Of a DNA stretch of 45,852 nt, positions 33,205-41,600 are shown in pieces. Source of the stretch: Prevotellaceae bacterium UBA2744 (GTDB lineage: Bacteria; Bacteroidota; Bacteroidia; Bacteroidales; Bacteroidaceae); assembly GCA_002353575.1 (NCBI GenBank), contig DEJQ01000014.1, positions 2,097 through 47,948 of the forward strand, written 5' to 3'. The notes below the pieces were generated by a model, which had not been told where the DNA came from, did not search any database, and worked only from the letters and a program-made list of their open reading frames with translations. A program made the translations under genes and the position numbers. Positions within the stretch are counted from its first letter, which is position 1. Every line of letters begins with the position of its first letter.

Positions 33205-35129
33205 AAAAGACATTCTTAACCCTCTTCTCGTCACTCTTCATCTCTTCTCTCTCAGCAGAGGAAATGGTGGCTTATCTGTTTACTTACTTCAACAGTAATG
33301 ACCCCAAGGACGAGCAAATCTGTTATGCCATCTCGGATGACGGTTACAACTACACACCGCTCAATCACGGTAATCCTGTCATCGAGTCCGACACCATTGC
33401 CTACACTCAGTGCGTGCGCGACCCACATATCCTCCGCTGCGAAGACGGCAAGACATTCTACATGGTCTGCACCGACATGCGTTCCGGCTATGGATGGTCG
33501 AGCAACCGAGGCATGGTGCTGCTCAAATCTACCGACCTAATCCATTGGCAGCACTCAGCAATCAATTTCCCGACTCGCTACACCAAGGAGTGGAAGAATG
33601 TGATTCGTGTATGGGCACCCGAGACCATCTACGACCACAAGACAGGCAAATACATGGTGTTCTACTCCCTGCGCACCAGCGATCCCGGTTCGTATGATAA
33701 GATTTACTACCAGTATGCCAATGCCGACTTCACCGACCTTGAGGGCGAACCCCGCTGGCTCTTCGATGCCGGCAATGCAACCATCGACGGCGACATAGTA
33801 TATAATGAAGCCGACCAGCTCTACCATCTGTTCTACAAGCAGGAGTCGGGACGAGGCATCTATCAGGCAGTAGCCAAAAACCTCACAGACCGCTGGAAGA
33901 TGCTCGAAGGCAACGTTGAGCAGACGAAGGAAGCTGTCGAGGGAGTGGGAGTGTGCAAGGCTATCGACGGCAAGTCGTGGATTATCATGTATGACTGCTA
34001 TGGCAGCGGTCACTATCAGTTCTGTAAGTCTGAAGACCTGAAGACATTCCAGTTCGTTCAGAACACCAAGACAAAAGGTAAGTTCACTCCTCGCCACGGC
34101 ACTATCATTCCTATTACCCAGACTGAGAAAGACCGCCTGCTCAAGGAGTTCGGTAACCACAAGCAGCCGATTCTTACAGGCTTTCATGCCGACCCGGAAG
34201 TGCTCTGGTCCAACAAGACAAAGAAATATTACATCTATAGCACTACCGACGGCACACCTGGCTGGGGCGGACACGACTTCAGTGTCTTCTCATCGACCAA
34301 TCTCATCGACTGGACCGACGAAGGCAAGATGCTCGACGTGAAGGGCGATCAGGTGCGTTGGGCTAACGGAAATGCCTGGGCTCCATGCATCGAAGAGATA
34401 CGTCAGAAGGGAGGAAACTACAAATATTACTTCTACTTCTCTGCCAACAATCCGCAGAGCCGTCGCAAGGAGATTGGCGTAGCCGTAAGTGACAGTCCTA
34501 CAGGTCCTTTCGTTGACTCCGGTGCTCCAATCATCACCGATGCAGAACGTCCTGCTGCAGCACGTGGCGGACAGGCAATCGACGTAGATGTATTTACCGA
34601 CCCTAAGTCTGGTAAACACTACATCTACTGGGGTAATGGTTTCATGGCCGGAGCACAGCTCAACGACGACATGCTTTCAGTGAAAAAAGAAACCATTACC
34701 CACATGACTCCCGAAGGAGGCTCACTAAAGACATGGGCATATCGCGAAGCCCCATACGTCTTCTATCGTAAGGGTACATACTACTTCCTCTGGTCGGTTG
34801 ACGACACTGGCAGTCCTAACTATCATGTCTGCTACGGCACCAGCAAATCGCCTCTCGGTCCTATCACCATCAATCCCGACCACTATATGGTAATACAGCA
34901 GAAGCCGGCAGACAAGATATACGGCACTGCTCACAATTCCATCCTTCAGGTCCCGGGCAAAGACGAGTGGTATATCGTTTATCATCGCATAAACAAAAAC
35001 TATGTTGACAAGAAATTCGGAGGTGGCGTTCCCGGTACACACCGAGAAGTGTGTATCGACCGCCTCACCTTCGACAAGAAGGGCAACATAATACCTGTAG
35101 AACCGACTCTGAACGGTCCGGAATTCTAA
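33201..35129 (+). CDS. Secreted protein with two GH43 domains
   Basis: A 642-aa protein with signal peptide MKKTFLTLFSSLFISSLSA. Two GH43-type five-bladed domains lie in tandem. The first (about 20-315) has QCVRDPHILRCEDGKTFYMV, RVWAPETIYDHKTGKYMVFY, NATIDGDIVYNEADQLYHLF and EGVGVCKAIDG. The second (about 325-640) has GFHADPEVLWSNKTKKYYIY, NGNAWAPCIEEI, AIDVDVFTDPKSGKHYIYWG and the acid segment YREAPYVFYRKGTYYFLWS. Both keep Asp/Asp/Glu candidates, so both may be active, most likely on arabinose- or galactose-containing chains. It starts inside the stop of the GH2 gene (4-nt overlap) and ends at a bidirectional terminator. Confidence 0.9.
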   Translation: MKKTFLTLFSSLFISSLSAEEMVAYLFTYFNSNDPKDEQICYAISDDGYNYTPLNHGNPVIESDTIAYTQCVRDPHILRCEDGKTFYMVCTDMRSGYGWSSNRGMVLLKSTDLIHWQHSAINFPTRYTKEWKNVIRVWAPETIYDHKTGKYMVFYSLRTSDPGSYDKIYYQYANADFTDLEGEPRWLFDAGNATIDGDIVYNEADQLYHLFYKQESGRGIYQAVAKNLTDRWKMLEGNVEQTKEAVEGVGVCKAIDGKSWIIMYDCYGSGHYQFCKSEDLKTFQFVQNTKTKGKFTPRHGTIIPITQTEKDRLLKEFGNHKQPILTGFHADPEVLWSNKTKKYYIYSTTDGTPGWGGHDFSVFSSTNLIDWTDEGKMLDVKGDQVRWANGNAWAPCIEEIRQKGGNYKYYFYFSANNPQSRRKEIGVAVSDSPTGPFVDSGAPIITDAERPAAARGGQAIDVDVFTDPKSGKHYIYWGNGFMAGAQLNDDMLSVKKETITHMTPEGGSLKTWAYREAPYVFYRKGTYYFLWSVDDTGSPNYHVCYGTSKSPLGPITINPDHYMVIQQKPADKIYGTAHNSILQVPGKDEWYIVYHRINKNYVDKKFGGGVPGTHREVCIDRLTFDKKGNIIPVEPTLNGPEF

Positions 35130-35130
35130 T

Positions 35131-35160
35131 AAAAAAGCCTCCGCATCAGGAGGCTTTTTT
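35131..35160. terminator. Bidirectional terminator between the GH operon and the purine operon
   Basis: AAAAAAGCCTCC (35131-35142) is an exact inverted repeat of GGAGGCTTTTTT (35149-35160) around GCATCA. The A run and T run let it terminate both the + strand GH operon (stop at 35129) and the minus-strand permease gene (stop at 35178). Confidence 0.95.
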
Positions 35161-35177
35161 ATTTTTGTCTTAACTTC

Positions 35178-36518
35178 TTAATCTACTTTATTCATCTGGT
35201 CTTTTCCGCTAATGAACTTCTTTCCTGGCAGTACCAAGTTCAGAATTATTGCCATCAGGAACACCACAGCGACGCAGTTCTCAGCAAAAACAGTCTGCAC
35301 AATCTGCGGGAAAATCTTGAACATACCCGTAGCCTGAGTGAAACCGAGACCCACACTGAGCGACATCGAGACGATAATCATATTTCTGTTGCTGAATCCG
35401 CATTTTGCAATCATGCTGAATCCAGCAAACATAATAGAACCGAACATCATGATTGTACATCCGCCCAGCACACATTGCGGAATGGTAGTCAGAAGTCTGC
35501 CAACCACAGGGAATATACCGCCTAAAATCATTATGATGGCACCCGAGGCGATAGCAAAGCGGTTTACCACACCAGAGAGAGTAGCAAGTCCTACGTTCTG
35601 GCTGAACGAAGTGATAGGAGTACAGCCGAACAGACCAGCCACGCTGCTTATGAATCCGTCGCAGGCAATGCTCGCACCCATCTCTTCCTTATGTATTCCG
35701 CGTTTCAGCGCACCCGAACAGAGCGCGCTCGTATCGCCGATTGTCTCAGTGGCTGACACTAAATAGATGGCTATAATCGAGAGGATAGGTCCCCATTCAA
35801 ACTCCGGTTTAAAAGGCAGAATCTTAGGCATCGACACTAAAGGTGTGTCTTGCAGATGTACAAAATCAACCATACCTATGGCAGCCGCCACGACATAACC
35901 CACAACCAGACCGATGAGCACCGACAGCGAGCGCAGAAAACCCTTTGCAAATACTTGGAATCCCAGACAAGTGAACAGAGTGATAGTACCCACAATCCAG
36001 TTGTTCAGCGAACCGAAGTCGGCTGCACCCTGACCGCCTGCAAACGAATTGGCTCCGATAGGGAGCAGCGAAAAACCGATAGCAGTAACTACGGTGGCAG
36101 CTACAATCGGTTGTATGATCTTCAGCCAGTACTTTGCACATAGTCCCAGCATACCTTCAACTATACCGCCTACAATCACCGCACCGATAAGTGAACCCAT
36201 TCCATGTGTTTTGCCTATGAACATGGACAGTGAGAGGAACGTAAAACTTATACCCATCACGATGGGCAGTCGCGAACCGATGCGCCAGATAGGGTAGAGC
36301 TGTATCAGAGTACCGATACCCGCAATAATCATACAGTTCTGAATCAGTGATGCACTGATTCCGGTTTCTATACCTACCACATTCGCCAAAATGATGATAG
36401 GAGTGATGTTCGACACAAACATCGCCAACACATGTTGCAAGCCGAATGGTACAGCCTGCATCAATGGCACCCTCCCGTCCAGGGTGTACAAATTCTCTCT
36501 GCTACTATTACTATTCAT
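35178..36518 (-). CDS. NCS2 family xanthine/purine permease
   Basis: A 446-aa membrane protein with about 14 hydrophobic segments. NCS2 signatures are present: PFGLQHVLAMFVSNITPI at the N-terminus, SLIQNCMIIAGIGTLIQL (QN motif), the SATETIGDTSAL segment in helix 8, and LFGCTPITSFSQNVGLATL in helix 10. The family imports xanthine, uric acid or uracil with H+ or Na+. Linkage to xanthine phosphoribosyltransferase, whose 3' end it overlaps by 8 nt, points to xanthine as substrate. Confidence 0.93.
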   Translation of the reverse strand: MNSNSSRENLYTLDGRVPLMQAVPFGLQHVLAMFVSNITPIIILANVVGIETGISASLIQNCMIIAGIGTLIQLYPIWRIGSRLPIVMGISFTFLSLSMFIGKTHGMGSLIGAVIVGGIVEGMLGLCAKYWLKIIQPIVAATVVTAIGFSLLPIGANSFAGGQGAADFGSLNNWIVGTITLFTCLGFQVFAKGFLRSLSVLIGLVVGYVVAAAIGMVDFVHLQDTPLVSMPKILPFKPEFEWGPILSIIAIYLVSATETIGDTSALCSGALKRGIHKEEMGASIACDGFISSVAGLFGCTPITSFSQNVGLATLSGVVNRFAIASGAIIMILGGIFPVVGRLLTTIPQCVLGGCTIMMFGSIMFAGFSMIAKCGFSNRNMIIVSMSLSVGLGFTQATGMFKIFPQIVQTVFAENCVAVVFLMAIILNLVLPGKKFISGKDQMNKVD

Positions 36519-37143
36519 CCACTAATTTCAGATTATATGTATCAGATACATGTTTTGTCTGTTTACGGAATTTTATGGTCTGGGTCTCCCAGTCCATTGA
36601 CTCCACAATCGCAATCGACTCCAGGTGATAGCCCTCATCGCGCAGAAGCTTGCCTCCGTTCTGTTGTCCCTTCTCCACTGCCACTGCAAGACCCACTACA
36701 GCTCCGCCTGCCTGATGCACTATGTCGATGAGCGCGTGCATAGCCTGTCCGTCGGCAAGGAAGTCATCTACAATGAGCACCTTGTCGTCAGCCTGCAGAT
36801 ACGGTTTCGACACGAACACATTATTCATCGTCTTATGAGTGAACGAATAGGCATGAGCCACATACTTGTTGTCCGTACTGTTGGCTGTCTCACTCTTTTT
36901 TGCAAATACCACTGGTACATCATACATTGAAGCCAGCATTGTGGCAATAGCAATACCGCTTGCCTCGATAGTCAGAATCTTATTTACCTCCTTGCCCTTG
37001 AAACGTCGTTTAATCTCGTTGGCAAGTTGGCGCATAATGTCGATGTCGATTTGGTGATTCAGGAAACTGTCAATCTTCAGGACATTCCCAGCCTTGATTG
37101 TTCCCTCGTGCAAAATTTTTTCCTCAAGAAAATTCATACGCAA
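36511..37143 (-). CDS. xpt: Xanthine phosphoribosyltransferase
   Basis: A 210-aa type I phosphoribosyltransferase. Family-diagnostic segments are LKIDSFLNHQIDIDIMRQL, ILTIEASGIAIATMLA, VPVVFAKKSET, and the PRPP-binding loop VLIVDDFLADGQAMHAL. It converts xanthine and PRPP to XMP in purine salvage. An internal ATG two codons later (37137) is an equally possible start. It is the first gene of a two-gene operon with the NCS2 permease. Its untranslated leader is under 30 nt, so no purine riboswitch fits. Confidence 0.96.
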   Translation of the reverse strand: MRMNFLEEKILHEGTIKAGNVLKIDSFLNHQIDIDIMRQLANEIKRRFKGKEVNKILTIEASGIAIATMLASMYDVPVVFAKKSETANSTDNKYVAHAYSFTHKTMNNVFVSKPYLQADDKVLIVDDFLADGQAMHALIDIVHQAGGAVVGLAVAVEKGQQNGGKLLRDEGYHLESIAIVESMDWETQTIKFRKQTKHVSDTYNLKLVDE

Positions 37144-37167
37144 TCACAAATTAATGTTAGAATGCTG

Positions 37168-37175
37168 CAAAGATA
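37168..37175 (-). promoter_or_regulatory. -7 promoter element for xpt
   Basis: Minus-strand TATCTTTG (37175-37168) fits TAnnTTTG and lies 24 nt before the xpt ATG. No good -33 TTTG is seen at the usual distance. Confidence 0.6.
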
Positions 37176-37302
37176 GACATTTTACTCCGACACTAATATT
37201 TTTTGCTGTTTTTTTTGAACGATTACAAAATTTCTTCCGCGTTAACCATAGTGGGCAGGCTCTGTTAATATGATAATATAAAATGTATATTGAAAATGTA
37301 GT

Positions 37303-37349
37303 CAAAAATATCCCTCAACTTTTGCAGAAGTTTAGAAAGAAGTTTGTAT
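37303..37349 (+). repeat. First copy of a 47-bp promoter-like direct repeat
   Basis: This stretch (beginning CAAAAATATCCCTCAACTTT) and 38278-38324 (beginning CAAAAATATCCTTCAACTTT) match at about 41 of 47 positions by eye. In this copy the -7 box has decayed to TATTGTTC, whereas the second copy keeps TACTTTTG. The two copies flank the MntA/HEPN remnant and the tandem repeats. Confidence 0.7.
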
Positions 37350-37403
37350 TGTTCGCTTCGCGCAAAATACTCTCGCTCGAAAGTAAAAATAAACTAGATT
37401 TAT

Positions 37404-37434
37404 TTTGTATTTTGCTCGCTTACTCGTATTTTTG
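37404..37434 (+). promoter_or_regulatory. Promoter of the nucleotidyltransferase antitoxin gene
   Basis: TTTG (37404-37407) and TATTTTTG (37427-37434) are 19 bp apart. The spacer TATTTTGCTCGCTTACTCG is almost the same as in the glycogen operon promoter at 24269-24299. The start of transcription would be about 15 nt before the ATG. Confidence 0.75.
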
Positions 37435-37455
37435 CGCAGAATAAAAATTGAAGTT

Positions 37456-37758
37456 ATGAGCAATAAGGTGTTGATACAGCAGACTGTTTCTGATTATTTT
37501 AAGACACGACCTGTACTGAAAGCATGGCTGTTTGGTTCCTTTGCTCGTGGCGAGGAAACACCAAATAGCGATGTAGATTTGTTGGTAGTTTTCGACCATA
37601 GTTCTCCAATAGGTTTGTTTGCATATTCCCGTATGCGCAGAGAGTTGGAAGAACGTTTGGGAAGAAAAGTTGACTTGGTTGAAGATGGAACACTACGCCC
37701 TGCAATTGGTGATTCAGTCCTTAAAGACATGCAAATTGTATATGAGAGAGTGCATTAA
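37456..37758 (+). CDS. MntA-like minimal nucleotidyltransferase antitoxin
   Basis: A 100-aa protein starting at MSNKVLIQQTVSDYF; the open frame runs back to 37405, but that part overlaps the promoter. The nucleotidyltransferase motif GSFARGEETPNSDVDLLV (G-S-x10-D-x-D) binds the catalytic metals, and KVDLVEDGTLRP supplies the third acidic residue. Such MNT proteins pair with HEPN (DUF86/HepT) RNase toxins and silence them by transferring AMP groups to a tyrosine. The partner gene starts inside its 3' end, the usual overlap, but is broken here, leaving the antitoxin without an intact toxin. Confidence 0.9.
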   Translation: MSNKVLIQQTVSDYFKTRPVLKAWLFGSFARGEETPNSDVDLLVVFDHSSPIGLFAYSRMRRELEERLGRKVDLVEDGTLRPAIGDSVLKDMQIVYERVH

Positions 37759-37854
37759 AGATAAACTACAAGCCCATTATTTATCAGGGAAACATATACC
37801 AATGATTTACCTTTGCTCCAAGAGCAAATAAAGGAATATTTAAAAGAAGAATAA
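37742..37854 (+). pseudogene. HEPN (DUF86/HepT-like) toxin gene with large internal deletion
   Basis: An ATG at 37742, 17 nt inside the antitoxin gene, begins MRECIKDKLQAHY, a normal HepT-type N-terminus. That frame runs into unrelated residues and stops at 37831. In another frame, codons up to TAA 37852-37854 read RETYTNDLPLLQEQIKEYL then KEE, the normal C-terminus of the same family. HepT proteins are about 110-120 aa; only about 13 N-terminal and 20-25 C-terminal residues remain, in different frames. The middle, including the R-x4-6-H RNase motif, is gone, so no toxin can be made. This is inferred from family knowledge and direct reading of both frames. Confidence 0.75.
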
Positions 37855-37913
37855 ATTAATTCACTTATCCTACTTGCCTATGAGATAAATCATACATAAA
37901 GACATATAAATAG

Positions 37914-37947
37914 AAAAAAACTTGCACGAGGATGCAAGTTTTTTTTT
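37914..37947. terminator. Hairpin terminator after the antitoxin/toxin remnant
   Basis: AAAAAAACTTGCA (37914-37926) pairs with TGCAAGTTTTTTT (37933-37945) around CGAGGA, and the T run continues to 37947. It is symmetrical and could act in both directions. Confidence 0.9.
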
Positions 37948-37998
37948 ACTATTTACTTTGAACCTGAAAATCGTGAATACATTGCATAGAGTGGTCGG

Positions 37999-38075
37999 GG
38001 AGATCTTAAGGAGATCTTAGGGAAATCTCAGGGGGTGCTCAGGGGAATCTCAGGGGGATCTCAGGGGGTGCTCAC
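37999..38075. repeat. Seven tandem 11-bp G-rich units
   Basis: The stretch reads as seven contiguous 11-mers: GGAGATCTTAA, GGAGATCTTAG, GGAAATCTCAG, GGGGTGCTCAG, GGGAATCTCAG, GGGGATCTCAG and GGGGTGCTCAC, consensus about GGGGATCTCAG. The 11-bp period is close to one helical turn. It is not a multiple of three, so this is not a coding repeat. It lies between the terminator at 37914-37947 and the promoter at 38296-38329. Confidence 0.85.
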
Positions 38076-38175
38076 CCTCTGGAGTCATATTTTGAAAACT
38101 TTAACAAATAAAGTTGTGTATTCCTGTCCTCAATTCAAAATATGTGGATAAGATACTATTAGAAGAGGGTGTTTT

Positions 38176-38241
38176 ACGACATTACGGATCACTCTCGACG
38201 ACATTACGTCTCGCTATGAGTGAGGTTACGTCTCGTTAATT
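38176..38241. repeat. Three imperfect tandem 22-bp units
   Basis: ACGACATTACG recurs at 38176 and 38198, and TTACGTCTCG at 38204 and 38226, all at a 22-bp period. The third unit (38220-38241) is degenerate at its left end. The rest of the 37948-38277 gap shows no gene. The period equals that of the ATGCGCAT array at 8378-8473. Confidence 0.65.
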
Positions 38242-38277
38242 CGATTAGTTCTCCCGCGATAACCTATAAACTAAATT

Positions 38278-38329
38278 CAAAAATATCCTTCAACTTTTGT
38301 AGGAGTATAGAAAATAGTTTGTACTTTTG
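38278..38329 (+). promoter_or_regulatory. Promoter of the defence-like operon (second copy of the 47-bp repeat)
   Basis: TTTG (38296-38299) and TACTTTTG (38322-38329) form a Bacteroidota promoter with a 22-bp spacer. This region repeats 37303-37349. Transcription would start near 38336, giving a leader of about 275 nt before the gene at 38614. Confidence 0.65.
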
Positions 38330-38337
38330 CGAATGAA

Positions 38338-38546
38338 AATCGTATTCTTGTCGAAGAAGAACGATTCTTTATGGATTAATATAACAGCATTAGCAGTTAT
38401 TCGGAGTGTCTGAAATGTAGGAAGTTTTAAACACAGTCCAACAAAAGATAATTGTCTAATGTCTGCGCATTTAGCGTGGACATTAAGCTTATCAGTTGGA
38501 CAGGTATTCCTACAACCTCAGACATGGATGAGCGTCCGCGCTTTTT
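38338..38546 (+). ncRNA. Candidate structured leader RNA or small RNA upstream of the defence-like operon
   Basis: Beginning at the predicted transcription start, the strand folds into a series of helices: hairpin I (AATCGT/ACGATT, 38338-38366), hairpin II (ATAAC/GTTAT, 38381-38400), and a nested long arm in which GTCTGA (38408-38413) pairs with TCAGAC (38518-38523), TGTAGGAA (38416-38423) with TTCCTACA (38507-38514), GTCCAAC (38436-38442) with GTTGGAC (38495-38501), and TAATGTCTGCGC (38457-38468) with GCGTGGACATTA (38474-38485). A short AGCG-TCCG-CGCT stem plus five T (38531-38546) could end it. It could be a free small RNA or a cis-regulatory leader. I could not assign it to a known family. 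Confidence 0.6.
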
Positions 38547-38613
38547 CGTGTTCGGTTGTTTAAGAATGCCTGTTTATTTCGATAAGTGCTATGTGCTACA
38601 ATAATGTGCAGAG

Positions 38614-41600
38614 ATGGCGCGAATTTACGACAATATCGAAACTAAATTCACGCAGGGGTTGCAAGACATCATTACTAATATTGGTGTTAAGCGTGTTGAC
38701 TTCTGTGTAGGATATTTTAATTTACGTGGTTGGCAACTGGTAGTTAATCAGATAGACCAGATTCCGGGTGATTATGTATATGAAAACAATAGACAGGAAT
38801 TCCGTTGTTGCCGACTTCTGATTGGTATGCACCAGCCTGACCATGAACTGGTAAGGTGGCTTTACTCCAAACAGACACCTCCTGATGCTGCTTATGTTCA
38901 ACAATGTAAACTTGAGATAGCCAGAGATTTCAGAAAACAGCTTTTGCTTGGCTTGCCTACAAAACAGGACGAATGGACTCTTCGACGCTTATCCACTCAG
39001 TTAAAGGAGAACAAAATCTGTGTCAAATTATATTGCAGGGAAGCATTGCATGCAAAACTCTATCTTGCCCATCGCCCTGAAGATAATATCAATAAGATAC
39101 AAGCTATTCTTGGCAGCAGCAACCTAACATATTCAGGATTAACCCGACAGGGAGAGCTTGACACAGACATAGAGAACAGTCACGATTTGGAGAGTCTTGC
39201 CAAGTGGTTTGATAATCGCTGGAACGACCGCTTTTGCATAGATATTACACAGGAACTGATAGATGCAATAGATAACAGTTGGGCAAGCGAGACCATCATT
39301 CCTCCTTACTATATTTACTTGAAAACAGCCTATCATCTTAGTGCTGATGCCCGTTCTGGTATAAAGGAATTTACTTTGCCTCCTGAGTTTCAGAATGAAT
39401 TGTTTGATTTCCAGCAGACAGCTGTAAAAATAGCGGCTCGTCATTTAAAGAATGAAAAACGAGGCGGAGCAATGATAGGTGATGTTGTAGGTTTGGGTAA
39501 GACTATTACTGCCTGTGCTATTGCCAAGATATATGAAATGACATTCTCAAGCAGTACACTTATTATATGCCCTGCTAATCTTCAGGATATGTGGGAGAAA
39601 TATAGTAAGCGATATGATTTAAAGGCTGATATCATGTCAATGGCAAAGCCTATAGATGTTGACAACTCTCGCTATTATCGCTTGATAATCGTGGATGAAA
39701 GTCATAACCTTAGGAATGAAAATGGTGTAAGATACAGAAATATCAAAGCGCTTATAGAAAGACAAAACTGTAATGTGCTTTTGCTTACTGCAACACCTTA
39801 CAACAAGGACTTTTCAGACTTAGCAAACCAGCTGAAACTCTTTATTGGAGCTGATGACGACCTTGGTATTAGACCAGAAGAATATATACATTCACTTGGT
39901 GGAGACCGAGCCTTCCTTCAGAAGCATAGTGAGGTATTTATCCGAAGCATTAGAGCATTTGAGAAGAGTGATAAGATGGACGACTGGCAGGAACTTATGA
40001 AACTTTTCCTCGTTCGCCGTACTCGTACTTTCATCAAAGAAAACTATGCTAAGACAGACCCTGAAAATGGTCGGAAGTATCTTGAATTCAGGGATGGTCA
40101 CAGGTCTTATTTCCCTGACAGAATTCCGAAGGCAGTAAAATTCAAGACAGAAAATGGAGATCAGTATAGTCGATTATACAGTTCTGAGATGATATCCATG
40201 ATGGAGGAATTGCGATTGCCCCGATATGGACTGTCAAACTATGAGGACAAAGCAAAAACGGCTGATGCTCCAAGAAACGACAAACAACTGCTGGATAATC
40301 TTTCACGAGCCGGTCAACGAATGATGGGCTTCTGTAAGAGTACGTTTTTCAAGCGTATAGACAGTAGTGGTTATTCGTTCCTTCTGACATTATATCGCCA
40401 CACACTTCGCAATGCAGTATTTATCTACGCAATAGACAATAACCTTCCTCTGCCAATAGGCGATGAAAATGCTTTGCCGGAAGAATATCTCGACGACGAT
40501 GATATCAACAATATCTTTAATGCAGATGATACTAACATGGGTGCTGGAGGTTTGATTAACATCCCTACAGACATGAAGGTATATATGGAAAAGGCAAAGG
40601 AATACTATTCAGTATTATCATTGAAGAATAATGTTGCATGGATTAGTTCTTCATACTTCAAGAGAAGTCTGAAGCAGCATTTGCGTAAGGATTGTGATAA
40701 GATAATCGACATGATACTTCTTTGCGACAAGTGGAATTCTCAGACCGACCAGAAGTTGAATGAACTTGAGAAACTTCTGAACCACACTCATAAAGATGAA
40801 AAAGTGCTTGTGTTCACTCAGTATAGTGATACAGCAAACTACATACATCGTCAGTTGCTCAAGCGGGGTTTTACGAATGTAGATTGTGCAACTGGCTCAA
40901 GCCAGAATCCAACTACAATTGTAGAGCATTTTTCACCAATCAGTAATGAAGTGAATATTCCTCAGAAAGCTCAGACTCGTGTGCTTATTGCTACTGATGT
41001 TCTTTCTGAAGGTCAGAACCTGCAGGACTCTCATGTTATAGTCAATTACGACCTGCCGTGGGCAATCATCCGATTGATACAGAGAGCTGGCCGTGTTGAC
41101 CGTATCGGTCAGAATGCCAAAGAGATATTCTGTTATTCCTTCTTCCCGGCAGATGGGGTAGAGGAAATAATAAAACTGCGCAAGAGACTGAATGAACGAA
41201 TCAATGAGAATGCAAACCTTGTAGGTAGTGATGAACGATTCTTCGAAGGCAATGAAACCAACTTGCGTGATATGTATAATGAGAAAAGCGGAAGCCTCGA
41301 TGACGACGATGATGATAATGATGTTGACTTGGCTTCACAGGCATATCAGATATGGAAGAATGCCACAGATGCCAATCCGAAACTCAAACAGATTATTCCT
41401 GCACTCAGCGATGTAATTTATTCTACAAAACATACAGATTCATCTACTGAAGACGGAGTAATAACCTATGTGAAAACACATAACGACTATGATGTTCTTG
41501 CGTGGTATAATTCAAAGGGAGAAATCATTACCCAGTCGCAGAAGAAGATATTGCAAGCTCTTGCCTGTGATGCAAAGACTCCTGTTGAAGCACCACTTGA

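Noticed and set aside
37144..37302. Purine riboswitch upstream of xpt
   Set aside because: The predicted promoter leaves under 30 nt of leader, and I see none of the conserved loop sequences or paired arms of a purine aptamer.
37999..38241. CRISPR array
   Set aside because: The repeats are 11 or 22 bp, contiguous and degenerate, with no unique spacers of about 30 bp and no cas genes.
38525..38608. Small peptide MDERPRFFVFGCLRMP and onward in the leader
   Set aside because: The stretch overlaps the structured RNA candidate, other frames of it are equally open, and no promoter or coding bias favours translation.
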